DNA from: Acidobacteria bacterium Mor1
GTDB lineage: Bacteria > Acidobacteriota > Polarisedimenticolia > Polarisedimenticolales > Polarisedimenticolaceae
Reading direction: 5' to 3'
Assembly: GCA_001664505.1 (NCBI GenBank)
Contig: CP011806.1
Location: 4,008,815 to 4,072,814, forward strand
Length of the DNA stretch: 64,000 nucleotides
Positions 27,344 to 35,998 of the stretch are shown here, piece after piece. Every line of letters begins with the position of its first letter. Within the stretch, counting starts at the first letter, position 1. The position numbers and the translations under genes were made by a program. The notes beneath the pieces were generated by a model. That model had not been told where the DNA came from. It did no database searches and saw nothing but the letters and a program-made list of their open reading frames with translations.

Positions 27344-28794
27344 TGCGACGCTTTCTGCGCAAGATCGCCTTCTATCTGTTCCAGCTGCTGTTCGCGGCGC
27401 CGGTGCTGTTGTGGGTGATCGGTCCGCGCTACCGGCGGCGGGGCAAGCTGCCCGAAGGCCCGTGCATCATCGTCGCCAACCACAACTCGCACCTGGACGC
27501 CTCGGTCCTGATGTGGATCTTTCCGCTTTCGCGGATCTTCGGCATCCACCCGGTGGCCGCCGCCGACTACTTCGGCACCAACTTCATCCGGCGTCTGTTC
27601 GCCATGATCTTCATGAACGCCGTGGGCATCGAGCGCCGCCCCGCGGCGGGACAGGACCCGCTGGCCCCCCTGGCCGACATGCTGCGCCGAGGGGAGTCGC
27701 TGATCTTCTTCCCCGAGGGAAGCCGCGGTGAAGCCGGCGTGGTGGCCAAGTTCCGTCCGGGGATCGGCCGGTTGTTGCGCACCGTTCCCGGCACCCTGGT
27801 CGTTCCGGTGTTCATGTCCGGCGCCGAGCGCATCTGGCCCCGCGGCCAGGTGCTTCCGGTGCCCGGCTCGATCGACGTCAACGTCGGCCGCGCCCGCAGC
27901 TACTCGTCGGAGATGAACGCCCGGGATATCGCCGAGCAGATTCGCGAGGACGTGCTGGCCCTGGCGCCGCCGCCGCCGCCGGTACCCGGCCCGCGTCCGG
28001 CGCCGCCGCTACGGGTATCGGTTTGCTGCATCGACCCCGATATCAAGGAGTCCTTCGAACGCCGCCTGACCGAACGCTTCGGCGCGATGGAAAAGGCGAT
28101 GGCCCTCGGCGAGCCGACCCTCGAGGCGGACGCCGACGGCGTGCGTGAGATTCCCCAGCCGGTTCCGCTGACCCGCAGCCGGGCAATGTTGGGATTCCTC
28201 TCCTGGTTCTTCCGCACCAGTGACCGCTATCGCGGCCCGCGTTTCGCGGAGCTGGTCGAGAAGGCCGCCTTGGACGAGGCCTTCGATCACGGCGCCCTGG
28301 CTCGTACGGTGATCGGCGGAGGCACGCCGCTGGTGGAACTCCTGGCGTGGGCCCACGCCGATGCTTCCGAGGAACTCCTCGATGTCGCCACCCTGCCCGA
28401 GTTGATGGGCTATCTGTCGGGGCAGCGAAAGGTCCAGCTGCGGCGCTGGTGGCGCTTCATCCGCCGGGCGCCCGAGGTCTGGCTGATCAACACCTTCGAC
28501 CTGGCCCATCTGCGCGCCCCCGACGTGATCGTGCAGATCGAAACCTCCTCGACCTCGGCGATGCGCCGGATTCGCTCCCGGGGATTGCCGCTCCAGCCCT
28601 ACGAGAACGAACGCTTCCTCGGGCGGCTGCAGGACGGGTTCCGCCAGACGATCCAGACCCTTCGTCAGCGCAAGAACATCGACGTGCTGGAACTCGACCC
28701 GTCGCGGATGAGTGAGGACCAGATCGAACAACTGCTCGACGAACTGTGCGAGCGACACCGGCCGGCCGAGCCGGGGAAGGCAGCGGGAGAATGA
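27343..28794 (+). CDS. PlsC-type acyltransferase with an extra C-terminal domain, 483 aa
   Basis: Residues 1-210 form a 1-acylglycerol-3-phosphate acyltransferase domain: one N-terminal hydrophobic helix, the HX4D motif in NHNSHLD near residue 45, and FFPEGSRG near 125. Residues about 225-483 are a second, mostly helical domain after a Pro-rich linker. Its end (PDVIVQIETSSTSAMRRIRSRGLP) resembles the C-terminal and LID parts of thymidylate or nucleoside kinases, but no P-loop is seen. It probably makes phosphatidic acid at the inner membrane. The extra domain's role is unknown. It overlaps its neighbours on both sides (TGATG and ATGA). Confidence 0.8.
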   Translation: MRRFLRKIAFYLFQLLFAAPVLLWVIGPRYRRRGKLPEGPCIIVANHNSHLDASVLMWIFPLSRIFGIHPVAAADYFGTNFIRRLFAMIFMNAVGIERRPAAGQDPLAPLADMLRRGESLIFFPEGSRGEAGVVAKFRPGIGRLLRTVPGTLVVPVFMSGAERIWPRGQVLPVPGSIDVNVGRARSYSSEMNARDIAEQIREDVLALAPPPPPVPGPRPAPPLRVSVCCIDPDIKESFERRLTERFGAMEKAMALGEPTLEADADGVREIPQPVPLTRSRAMLGFLSWFFRTSDRYRGPRFAELVEKAALDEAFDHGALARTVIGGGTPLVELLAWAHADASEELLDVATLPELMGYLSGQRKVQLRRWWRFIRRAPEVWLINTFDLAHLRAPDVIVQIETSSTSAMRRIRSRGLPLQPYENERFLGRLQDGFRQTIQTLRQRKNIDVLELDPSRMSEDQIEQLLDELCERHRPAEPGKAAGE

Positions 28795-29456
28795 GCGAAG
28801 AGCACAAGTTCGTCACCCTCGACTACCGGGAGTATCCCCCCGAGGAGATGAAACAGCGGGCCGAGGCCTTCTACAAGGACATGGACCGCCGCCGCACCGT
28901 TCGCGACTACACCGACCGCGAGGTGCCGCTGGAGGTGATCGAGAACGCCGTGCGCACCGCGGGGACGGCGCCGTCGGGGGCGCACAAGCAGCCCTGGACC
29001 TTCGTGCTGGTGCGGGACCCCGAGATCAGGCAGAAGATCCGCGAGGCCGCCGAGGTCGAGGAGAAGGAGAGCTACCAGCACCGGATGCCCCAGACCTGGC
29101 TCGACGATCTGGCGCCGCTGGGGACCGACTGGCACAAGCCGTTCCTGACCACCTGTCCCGCCTTCATCGTGGTCTTCGCCCAGAACTACGCCGTCGAAGA
29201 GGGCGCCAAGAAGAAGCACTACTACGTGCAGGAGTCGGTGGGAATCGCCGTCGGCATGCTGATCGCCGCGCTGCACAACGCCGGAGTCGCGACCCTGACC
29301 CACACCCCCAGCCCGATGGGTTTTCTGGGGGAGATCCTGGAAAGGCCGGACAACGAGCGGGCCTACATGCTGCTCGCTCTGGGTTATCCGGTTTCGGACT
29401 GCAAGGTGCCCGACCTGGAACGCAAGGGACTCGAGGAAATCCTGCGCGTGGTCTGA
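28791..29456 (+). CDS. Nitroreductase-family flavoprotein, iodotyrosine deiodinase-like
   Basis: The FMN-binding N-terminal pattern RRRTVRDYTDREVPLEVIENA is followed by AGTAPSGAHKQPWTFVLV, and the C-terminal part has NAGVATLTHTPSPM. These match the reductive dehalogenase-like branch (IYD) of the nitroreductase superfamily in bacteria. The active-site lid is present (EEKESYQHRMPQTWLDDL). It uses FMN and NAD(P)H-derived electrons; the natural substrate of bacterial members is largely unknown. The 221-aa chain starts at 28791, overlapping the upstream TGA. Confidence 0.8.
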   Translation: MSEEHKFVTLDYREYPPEEMKQRAEAFYKDMDRRRTVRDYTDREVPLEVIENAVRTAGTAPSGAHKQPWTFVLVRDPEIRQKIREAAEVEEKESYQHRMPQTWLDDLAPLGTDWHKPFLTTCPAFIVVFAQNYAVEEGAKKKHYYVQESVGIAVGMLIAALHNAGVATLTHTPSPMGFLGEILERPDNERAYMLLALGYPVSDCKVPDLERKGLEEILRVV

Positions 29457-29522
29457 CCTCGCGCTTGACGGAGCCCCTGATCCGCTGGAACTTCTTGTTC
29501 CGCGATCGAAGAGGTGGTTCCG

Positions 29523-29984
29523 ATGAGCATCCCCCCGACTTATCAGCGACTGACGGCCGAAGCGCTCGAACAGCACGAGCAGATCCACTTCTATCTCGAC
29601 CAGATCATCGTGTCCCTGGGCCAGTTGACCGACGATCTGGACGACGCCGAGCCGATGCGCCGGCTGGCCGCCCAACTCCAGGGTTTCCGCGAGCGGCTCC
29701 AGGAGCACCACGAGGCCGAGGAGCAGGGAGGGCTGTTTCTGGCCACCCTGGAAGTGCTGCCCGAATCCCGCCAGGAGTTGCGCCGGCTGCGCCAGCAGCA
29801 TCACCGGATGATCGAGATCCTGGAAATGGCCCGGATTCACGCCCAGTTCGGCGAACCTTCCGAGGCGCCGGGGCTGCGCCAGGATCTGGAGCACTTCCTC
29901 GAGCTGATGCGGGAGCACGAGCGGGCCGAGGAGGCCCTGCTGAGCAAGGCGGTGGAGCGGGAAAAGCAGTTCCCGGGCATTTGA
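29523..29984 (+). CDS. Hemerythrin/HHE-like helical protein, 153 aa
   Basis: A four-helix chain with the spaced His and Glu residues HEQIHFYLD, HHEAEEQGG, QQHHRMIE and EHERAEEALL is consistent with a hemerythrin HHE diiron site. Such proteins bind O2, NO or act as iron-dependent sensors or oxidases; no specific role can be given. GAGGTGG lies before the ATG at 29523. It is 66 bp downstream of the deiodinase-like gene and may share its mRNA. Confidence 0.75.
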   Translation: MSIPPTYQRLTAEALEQHEQIHFYLDQIIVSLGQLTDDLDDAEPMRRLAAQLQGFRERLQEHHEAEEQGGLFLATLEVLPESRQELRRLRQQHHRMIEILEMARIHAQFGEPSEAPGLRQDLEHFLELMREHERAEEALLSKAVEREKQFPGI

Positions 29985-30010
29985 CGCTCCCGGGCCGACG
30001 ATGCTAATCT
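29981..30010 (+). promoter_or_regulatory. Promoter of the putative small RNA
   Basis: TTGACG (29981-29986) and TAATCT (30005-30010) are separated by 18 bp, giving a plausible housekeeping promoter that overlaps the stop of the upstream gene. Transcription would start near 30017. Confidence 0.45.
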
Positions 30011-30016
30011 CCGCGA

Positions 30017-30172
30017 TTGCGGTGGAAAGACAAAGGACATCACGGAAATGCACAAAGACCGGAGCCAGCGCCGGCCCCAGCGGGGACCGGCACAAGCAAC
30101 CGGAATCCACTGCGGACCGAAAACCGGAATCCACACGAAGGGCGCTCGACTGTAGAGCGCCCTTCGTGTTTT
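30017..30172 (+). ncRNA. Candidate small RNA, about 155 nt
   Basis: The 275-bp gap between two plus-strand genes holds no supported ORF but has a promoter at its left side and a strong intrinsic terminator at 30133-30172. The transcript would carry two copies of ACCGGAATCCAC (30099-30110 and 30123-30134), the second running into the terminator stem, and a GC-rich segment near 30060-30090. I match no known RNA family. It could instead be a 5' untranslated region attenuator for the downstream zinc-ribbon gene. Confidence 0.4.
30133..30172 (+). terminator. Strong intrinsic terminator
   Basis: A perfect 15-bp stem (30133-30147 pairs with 30155-30169; loop GACTGTA) is followed by TTTT. It ends any transcript from the upstream gene or the small-RNA promoter before the zinc-ribbon gene at 30260. 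Confidence 0.92.
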
Positions 30173-30259
30173 CGGGCCCCGTACCCGGGTGTCCGGAACG
30201 GCGGCCGCGCCGGCGGGCCGTCGAGATGGCTTTTGCAGGCCACTAGGGGGGTGTGAATC

Positions 30260-31018
30260 ATGGACATTCAAGAGCAGCTACATCGCGCCGTTCGGATCCA
30301 GGAGCTGGCGCTGCAGACCGCGGCCGACCGCAAGATCATCGAGGAGGCCCCGGGCCGGATCGAGGAGATCGAGGCCCGCTTCCGCGAGCGCAACGCGGAA
30401 TACGTGGCGGTCAAGGAGCGCTTCGAGGAACTGGACAGCGACCAGAAGTCCCGCAACAACACGCTGGCCGAACTCGAAGAAGCCAAGAAGAAGTACCAGT
30501 CCGACCTGATGCAGGTGCAGAACCAACGCGAGTACGCGGCGATTCTCAAGGAGATCGACGAGTGCAAGGCCCGCATCTCCGAGAACGAGGAAGCGGTGCT
30601 GCGTGCGATGGACGAGCTCGAGTCCCTCAAGGGGGATCTGGACAATCGGAACGAGCACATCCAGCAGGAACGGGACCAGGTCGAGAGCGAGCGCAACACG
30701 GTGGAAGGCGAGGTCAAGGACGCCAAGGCGCGGATGTCCGACGCCGCCGAGGAGCGCTCCGGGCTGGAAGATGACCTGCCCTCGTTGATGAAGGCGGCGA
30801 TCGCCAAGCTGGAGCAGTCCCGCCAGGGGATCTTCCTGGCCAAGGCCGAGGACGGCACCTGCCAGGTTTGCTACGTGCGGGTGCGGCCCCAGGCCTACCA
30901 AGAGGTCAAGCTGGCCCAGTCGATTCACTACTGCGGAAGCTGCAAGCGCATCCTGTACCACCAGCGGATCGTCGACGATATGGCCGGTGTGGGGCACGGC
31001 AAGGGCGGCACCGCCTGA
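30260..31018 (+). CDS. Coiled-coil protein with C4 zinc ribbon (COG1579 type), 252 aa
   Basis: Residues 1-190 form a long, highly charged antiparallel coiled coil. Residues about 200-240 hold a zinc ribbon: CQVCYVRVRPQ and YCGSCKRIL (two CxxC pairs). This is the layout of the COG1579 family, found widely in bacteria, often near division or nucleotide metabolism genes; its function is not settled. The gene starts 87 bp after a terminator, so it begins a new unit that continues into yggS and divIVA. Confidence 0.85.
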   Translation: MDIQEQLHRAVRIQELALQTAADRKIIEEAPGRIEEIEARFRERNAEYVAVKERFEELDSDQKSRNNTLAELEEAKKKYQSDLMQVQNQREYAAILKEIDECKARISENEEAVLRAMDELESLKGDLDNRNEHIQQERDQVESERNTVEGEVKDAKARMSDAAEERSGLEDDLPSLMKAAIAKLEQSRQGIFLAKAEDGTCQVCYVRVRPQAYQEVKLAQSIHYCGSCKRILYHQRIVDDMAGVGHGKGGTA

Positions 31019-31035
31019 GTTCCGACGACCCCTCG

Positions 31036-31728
31036 ATGTCCTCCGCCGCTTTTGCCGAACGTCTGGCCGCTGTTCACGAGCGTGTGGCCCGAGCCTGTGA
31101 GCGGGCCGGCCGCGACCCCGGGGACGTGCGGTTGATCGCCGTGAGCAAGACCTTCCCCGCCGAACGAGTGCGCGAAGCCCAGGCCGCGGGGCAGAGCGTT
31201 TTCGGAGAGAACCGGGTGCAGGAAGCTCTGGGCAAGCTCGACGAGATCCCGGACGCCGAGTGGCACCTGATCGGTCCCCTCCAGCGCAACAAGGCCCGCC
31301 ACGCCGCCGGACGTTTCCACCGGATTCACACCGTCGACAGCGAGGCTCTCGCGGTCGAGCTGGACAAGCGCGCCAGGGCTGCCGGCGTCTGCCAGGCGGT
31401 CCTGCTCCAGGTCAACGAGGCCGGGGAGGCCAGCAAGGCCGGGGTGGCCGCCGGGGCCCTGCCGGCGCTGGTCGAGCGAGTGCTCGAGTTGGACGGGCTG
31501 GATCTCCGAGGCCTGATGACCATTCCCCCCCGGGCGGCCACTCCCGAGGACAACCGGCGCTGGTTCGCCGGGCTGCGGGAGTTGCGGGACAGGGCCTCCG
31601 CCTCCGCCGGCCGGCAGCTTCCCGAGCTCTCAATGGGCATGACCGGGGACTTCGAGGTCGCCGTCGAGGAGGGGGCCACCTGGATCCGGGTCGGCCGGGC
31701 TCTTTTCGGCGAACGAGGGGCGGCGTGA
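31036..31728 (+). CDS. yggS: YggS-family PLP homeostasis protein
   Basis: The PLP-lysine motif LIAVSKTFP, then FGENRVQEAL, WHLIGPLQRNKAR, LLQVNEAGEASKAG, GLMTIPP and ELSMGMTGDFEVAVEEGATWIRVG mark a complete single-domain alanine-racemase-fold protein (230 aa). It binds pyridoxal phosphate without a known reaction and balances B6 and amino-acid metabolism. It sits between a zinc-ribbon protein and DivIVA, the usual location of yggS homologues next to cell-division genes. No clear ribosome site is seen before ATG 31036, so coupling to the upstream gene is likely. Confidence 0.92.
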   Translation: MSSAAFAERLAAVHERVARACERAGRDPGDVRLIAVSKTFPAERVREAQAAGQSVFGENRVQEALGKLDEIPDAEWHLIGPLQRNKARHAAGRFHRIHTVDSEALAVELDKRARAAGVCQAVLLQVNEAGEASKAGVAAGALPALVERVLELDGLDLRGLMTIPPRAATPEDNRRWFAGLRELRDRASASAGRQLPELSMGMTGDFEVAVEEGATWIRVGRALFGERGAA

Positions 31729-31779
31729 GGTACCGGATCGTCATCTCCCCTCGCCGTCGACGTTCCGAAAGACGTATGC

Positions 31780-31808
31780 TTGTCACGCCGGAATCACCGC
31801 TCTATGTT
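31780..31808 (+). promoter_or_regulatory. Candidate promoter of divIVA-hutI
   Basis: TTGTCA (31780-31785), a 17-bp spacer, and TATGTT (31803-31808) precede the DivIVA ATG by 42 bp. This would allow expression independent of yggS. Confidence 0.45.
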
Positions 31809-31850
31809 TCCCCCGCCGACGCATCACGTCCGGGAGAACAGGGAGGCACC

Positions 31851-32372
31851 ATGAGCGACCGCTTGACCGCCAGAGACATCAAGTCCCAGAACTTCAAGAA
31901 GAAGGTGCGGGGTTACGACCCCGAGGACGTCAAGCTGTTCCTGCGCTCGATCGCCGAGGAGTTCGAGCGTGTCCACCTGGAGAACGCCGAACTGCGCGAA
32001 GAGGTCGGCCACCTCAAGGAGCGGGTCGAGGACTTCCGCGCCCGCGAGCGCACCCTGCAGGACACCCTGCTCACCGCTCAGCAGATGGCCGGGGATCTGA
32101 AGACCCAGTCGAAGAGCGAGTCGGAGCTCCTGATCAAGGAGGCCCGGATCAAGGCCGAGCGCCTGCTGGAACAGGCTCAGGATCAGCTCGCATCCATCGA
32201 GGCGGAGATCAGCCGGTGTAAACTCGAGCGCGACATGTTCGAGAACCGCCTGAGGAACACGATCGAGGAGCACATCACCTTGATCGACACGCGCCGCGAG
32301 GAGCGTGAAGCCGAGCCCGACAACGTGCGCTTCCTGCGCCGTCGATCCGGAGCCGTCACCGAGGCCGGATGA
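31851..32372 (+). CDS. DivIVA-domain protein, 173 aa
   Basis: The N-terminal 50 residues (RLTARDIKSQNFKKKVRGYDPEDVKLF, broken here only for description) match the DivIVA lipid-binding start; a long coiled coil follows to residue 150. DivIVA proteins recognise curved membrane and recruit division or growth factors. The start at 31851 follows GGGAGG, although an in-frame upstream extension exists. The stop overlaps the hutI start (ATGA). The C-terminal basic tail (RRRSGAV) is short. Confidence 0.85.
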   Translation: MSDRLTARDIKSQNFKKKVRGYDPEDVKLFLRSIAEEFERVHLENAELREEVGHLKERVEDFRARERTLQDTLLTAQQMAGDLKTQSKSESELLIKEARIKAERLLEQAQDQLASIEAEISRCKLERDMFENRLRNTIEEHITLIDTRREEREAEPDNVRFLRRRSGAVTEAG

Positions 32373-33646
32373 TCCAGGCCGAGTTCGGCATCGTCGGGCT
32401 GCGCGAGCTGGCGACCCCCGAAGGGAAAGGCCCCCGCACCGGAAACGAACTCGGGAGATTACGCATCGTCGAAGACGCGGCCGTCGCGATCAGCGGCGGC
32501 CGTTTTGTTTTTGTCGGCACCCGCGACGAATACCGTGCCAAGGTGCGGTTGGCCGACGGTGGCCGGGAACTCGATGCCGGCGGCGGCACCGCGCTGCCTG
32601 CCTTCGTCGACGCCCACACCCATTTGCCCTTCGCCGGCTGGCGGGAGACCGAGTTCGACGAGCGGCTGCGGGGGGCGACCTACTCGGAGATCGCCGCCCG
32701 GGGAGGAGGCATCCTCTCCACCGTGGCCCGCACCCGGGAGGCGAGCCTGGAGCAGCTCTCCCGCAACGTGCGGGAGCGGCTCGACGCCATGGCGGCCCTG
32801 GGAACCGGGATCGTCGAGGCCAAGAGCGGCTACGGCCTGACCCCCGATGACGAACTGAAGCAGCTCGAGGCGATTCGCCAGGGCGCCGAGGGGCATCCTG
32901 TCGAGATCGTCCCGACCTTCCTCGGGGCCCATACCGTCCCGATGGAGCTCCGGGAGAACCGTGAGCGCTACCTGCTCCAGGTCATTCGCGAGATGCTGCC
33001 CCGGGTCGAGGCCTCGGGCCTGGCCGAGTACGCCGACGTCTTCGTCGATGAGCATGCCTTCAAGCTCGACGAAGCCCGCATGGTGCTGGAGAGCGCGCTG
33101 GAACGGGGGCTCGGTGTGCGGGTCCACGCCGATCAACTCGCCGATGACGGCGGCGCGCGGCTCGCGGCGGAACTGGGCGCCGCCTCGGCGGACCACCTGG
33201 AGTACGCCTCCGATGCGGGCATCGAGGCCATGGCCAGGGCAGGCACCTGCGGAGTGCTGCTCCCCGCCGCGAGTTTCTTCCTGCGCTGCGATGTGATGCC
33301 GCCGGGCCGCAAGTTGGCCGATGCCGGGGTGCCGGTCGTGGTGGCTTCGGACTTCAACCCGGGCACCTGCCCGTCGGAGTCGGTGGCGACGGCGATCTGG
33401 TTCGCCTGTCTCAACGGCGGCCTGGGCGTCGATGAGGCGATCACCGCCGCGACGCTGAATGCGGCGCACTCGCTGGGCCGGGCGGCGGACGCCGGCTCGA
33501 TCGAGGTGGGCAAGCGCGGGGATCTGGTGATCCACGACATGCCCAACCGCTACCACCTGGTCTACCGCTTCGGGGTTTCCCGAATCGGCACGGTGGTTCT
33601 GGGCGGACAGGTGGTGCAGTCGCAGGGAACCGCCTGGCCGGTCTGA
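32369..33646 (+). CDS. hutI: Imidazolonepropionase
   Basis: It is an amidohydrolase with the metal motif DAHTHLPFAGWRETEF, the substrate motif VEAKSGYGLTPDDELKQLE, GAHTVP, RVHADQLAD and SDFNPGT. The length of 425 aa fits HutI. It hydrolyses imidazolone-5-propionate to N-formimino-L-glutamate in histidine breakdown. No other hut genes are in the window, so it is separated from its pathway. The ATGA overlap with the divIVA gene is odd for a catabolic gene and may reflect chance gene order. Confidence 0.93.
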   Translation: MIQAEFGIVGLRELATPEGKGPRTGNELGRLRIVEDAAVAISGGRFVFVGTRDEYRAKVRLADGGRELDAGGGTALPAFVDAHTHLPFAGWRETEFDERLRGATYSEIAARGGGILSTVARTREASLEQLSRNVRERLDAMAALGTGIVEAKSGYGLTPDDELKQLEAIRQGAEGHPVEIVPTFLGAHTVPMELRENRERYLLQVIREMLPRVEASGLAEYADVFVDEHAFKLDEARMVLESALERGLGVRVHADQLADDGGARLAAELGAASADHLEYASDAGIEAMARAGTCGVLLPAASFFLRCDVMPPGRKLADAGVPVVVASDFNPGTCPSESVATAIWFACLNGGLGVDEAITAATLNAAHSLGRAADAGSIEVGKRGDLVIHDMPNRYHLVYRFGVSRIGTVVLGGQVVQSQGTAWPV

Positions 33647-33695
33647 CCGGCGGTCATCGATCGAGTCCGGGGAACGGGGAACCCCGCCGGTCGAG

Positions 33696-34058
33696 CTAGA
33701 ACAGCGGGGCGCGTTCGTCGGCCTTGAAGTTGTACACGTAGGTGTAGACCTTCAGGTCGACCTCGACCCGGTACTCGGCCGTCACGATCAACTCGCTCTT
33801 GGTCTTCTTGATCTCGAGACCCTTCTTCTTGTCGATCGGGATGTGCAGCTCGTCGGCCTTGTCCAGGATGCTCTGGCGGATCTTGCCCATCTTGCCGTGG
33901 GCGGCCGCACGCCGGACCTCTTCGCGGATGTGATCCTTGAAGTCGTAGCCGGTGATGCGCACCGGGATGACCTGCGCTCCGGCGTAGATCCCGCAGATCA
34001 ACAGCGCCAGGGCGATGATGAACCCCAGTTTGCCTTCGCCTCGTTGGTTACGTCGCAT
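33696..34058 (-). CDS. Single-pass membrane protein, DUF4845-like, 120 aa
   Basis: A short basic N-terminus ([12 protein letters not shown]) is followed by one hydrophobic helix ([21 protein letters not shown]) and a mixed alpha/beta domain outside the membrane ([14 protein letters not shown], then [20 protein letters not shown]). The layout looks like DUF4845 or pseudopilin-like anchored proteins. AGAGG lies 6 nt before ATG 34058. No function is known; it is convergent with hutI and divergent from yjbQ. Confidence 0.65.
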   Translation of the reverse strand: MRRNQRGEGKLGFIIALALLICGIYAGAQVIPVRITGYDFKDHIREEVRRAAAHGKMGKIRQSILDKADELHIPIDKKKGLEIKKTKSELIVTAEYRVEVDLKVYTYVYNFKADERAPLF

Positions 34059-34281
34059 GGTCAACCTCTCCGCCTCGTCCGTCGTGGACACACCACGGCC
34101 GGGATCGCCCGGCCTGGAACGAGGCGAATATAGGTTCCGGCCCCCGGAGCGACAACAGTCACCAAATCGCCGGATTTCCGGCGGAATACGGGTCGTATAC
34201 TGGGCCGGCCAGGTGCCGGCGCAGGGCCGGCAGCGCTGTTTCGCCGCCTCCGACGGTGGCGGTTGGGACCCGGGGGAGACC

Positions 34282-34698
34282 GTGAAATCGAAGACCGAGC
34301 ACCTGACCTTCAACATCGACGCCCGCATGGGTTTCCGCAACATCACCCCCGAGGTCGCCGACGTCGTTCGAGACAGCGGCGTGCGCGAAGGCCTGTGCCT
34401 GGTCAACGCCATGCACATCACCGCCAGCGTGTTCATCAACGACGACGAACCCGGCCTGCACCAGGACTACAAGAAATGGCTCGAGGAGCTGGCGCCCCAC
34501 GATCCGGCCCGCTACCAGCACAACCGTACCGGTGAGGACAACGGCGACGCCCACCACAAACGGCAGATCATGGGCCGCGAGGTGGTCGTGGCGATCACCG
34601 GCGGCAAGCTCGACTTCGGCCCCTGGGAGCAGATCTTCTACGGCGAGTTCGACGGCCGCCGCCCCAAGCGGGTCCTGGTCAAGGTGATCGGCGACTAG
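34282..34698 (+). CDS. yjbQ: YjbQ/UPF0047 family protein
   Basis: The 138-aa chain shows the family pattern: DITPEV-like [57 protein letters not shown], and [15 protein letters not shown]. Members form trimers with a metal at the conserved His/Glu residues and have weak thiamine-phosphate synthase activity in vitro; the physiological role is unclear. The GTG start at 34282 has GGGGGAG before it. It is a lone gene. Confidence 0.9.
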   Translation: MKSKTEHLTFNIDARMGFRNITPEVADVVRDSGVREGLCLVNAMHITASVFINDDEPGLHQDYKKWLEELAPHDPARYQHNRTGEDNGDAHHKRQIMGREVVVAITGGKLDFGPWEQIFYGEFDGRRPKRVLVKVIGD

Positions 34699-34815
34699 CT
34701 TCCGCGAGCAAGCGGGAGTCGGAGGCCCGGGCTGCAACCGGATCGCCTCTCAGGCGGTTCAAGCCCTTGTCGGACGGTCGGGGACTGACCCGGTCGTTCC
34801 ACGGGGGGCACAGCC

Positions 34816-35973
34816 ATGCATTCGACCGTTCTGCGGTGTTTCACGATCCTTGTCCTGTGGGCGTTCGGCGTTCCGCTGACGGCCGAGCCGCCGGCCGCCG
34901 AGAAGGAGGCCGGCCCGCCGGGGCGCTTCATCACCCGGCCGGCTGCGGTCAAACCGGGGATCGATTTCTCCGGAATCCAGCAGAATCTTGCGGGGGAGCC
35001 GACCCAGGTCTTGGTCCTCGGCACGGCCCACCTCACCTACTTCCCGAAAGAGGCCTTTACCGCCGATCACCTTTCGCTGGTGCTCGAGCGGCTGCAAGAG
35101 TTCGCGCCGGACCTCATCGCCATCGAGTCCATCTCGGGCCGCACCTGCGACCATCTCCGCCGCTGGGATGCGCTCTACGACGGCGTTGCCGACCGATACT
35201 GCGTCGACCCCGGCATCGCGCTCGAGGGGCTCGGGATGACCATGGTCGAGGCCGCCGTGGCCGTCGAACAGGAGCTGGGCTCGATGGGCGACGCCGCCTC
35301 GCCGGCAAAGCGTCGCCGAATGGCCGCGTTGTTCTACGGGGCAGGGGAGCCCTGGTCGGCGTCGCTGCAGTGGTCGAAGCTGCCGGAAGATCAGCGGAAG
35401 CCTGCCGACGGAGTGAGTGAAGCGCTGGCGCAGAAGCTGGACCGCTACCAGCGCTCCCGCAACGAAACCAACCTGATCGCCATCGAGCTGGCCCGGCGCC
35501 TGGGACTCGAACACCTGGCCACCATGGATGACCACACCGCGGATCTGATCCAGGCCCGGGCGCCCGAGACTCTGGGCCCGACGGTCAGTTCGGTCTGGAG
35601 CACCGATGTTCCCGGCGAGGCGGAGATCGAGGCCAAGGAAGAGACCTTCCTCGGTTCGGCGGAAGGGGTGCTGGCAGGCTACCGCTACATGAACAGCCCG
35701 GACTATCAGCACGCCACCATCGCCGCCGACTTCGGGTTGGCCGCGGCAACTCCGGATCATGACGCGGTCGCCCGGCACTACGTCGCCTGGTGGCAGGCTC
35801 GCGGGATGCGCATGGCGGCCAACCTCATCGAGGCCGCGGGCAACCGGCCCGGTGCCAAGGTGCTGGTGATCGTCGGGGCGTCACACAAGGCGTACTTCGA
35901 TGCGTACCTGGAGCCGATGCAGGATGTGGAACTCGTCAGCGTCGACGCGGTGCTCGCCGGCGAAGGGGACTAG
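34816..35973 (+). CDS. Exported DUF5694-like (TraB/EreA-fold-like) protein, 385 aa
   Basis: A signal peptide (STVLRCFTILVLWAFGVPLTAEP) begins the chain. QVLVLGTAHLTYF at about residue 70, IAIESISGRTCD, the paired helices in the middle, and KVLVIVGASHKAYFDAYL near the C-terminus match DUF5694 proteins, which resemble the TraB/ChaN/EreA group in having a His motif at each end. The catalytic function of this family is not established. GGGGGG precedes ATG 34816. The neighbouring operon on the other side is convergent. Confidence 0.72.
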   Translation: MHSTVLRCFTILVLWAFGVPLTAEPPAAEKEAGPPGRFITRPAAVKPGIDFSGIQQNLAGEPTQVLVLGTAHLTYFPKEAFTADHLSLVLERLQEFAPDLIAIESISGRTCDHLRRWDALYDGVADRYCVDPGIALEGLGMTMVEAAVAVEQELGSMGDAASPAKRRRMAALFYGAGEPWSASLQWSKLPEDQRKPADGVSEALAQKLDRYQRSRNETNLIAIELARRLGLEHLATMDDHTADLIQARAPETLGPTVSSVWSTDVPGEAEIEAKEETFLGSAEGVLAGYRYMNSPDYQHATIAADFGLAAATPDHDAVARHYVAWWQARGMRMAANLIEAAGNRPGAKVLVIVGASHKAYFDAYLEPMQDVELVSVDAVLAGEGD

Positions 35974-35998
35974 CAGCCCGTGTTTCCGGGGCGTCGGT

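Noticed and set aside
34195..34201. TATACT before yjbQ as a promoter
   Set aside because: No -35 at a suitable distance; the box is 80 bp from the start, so support is weak.
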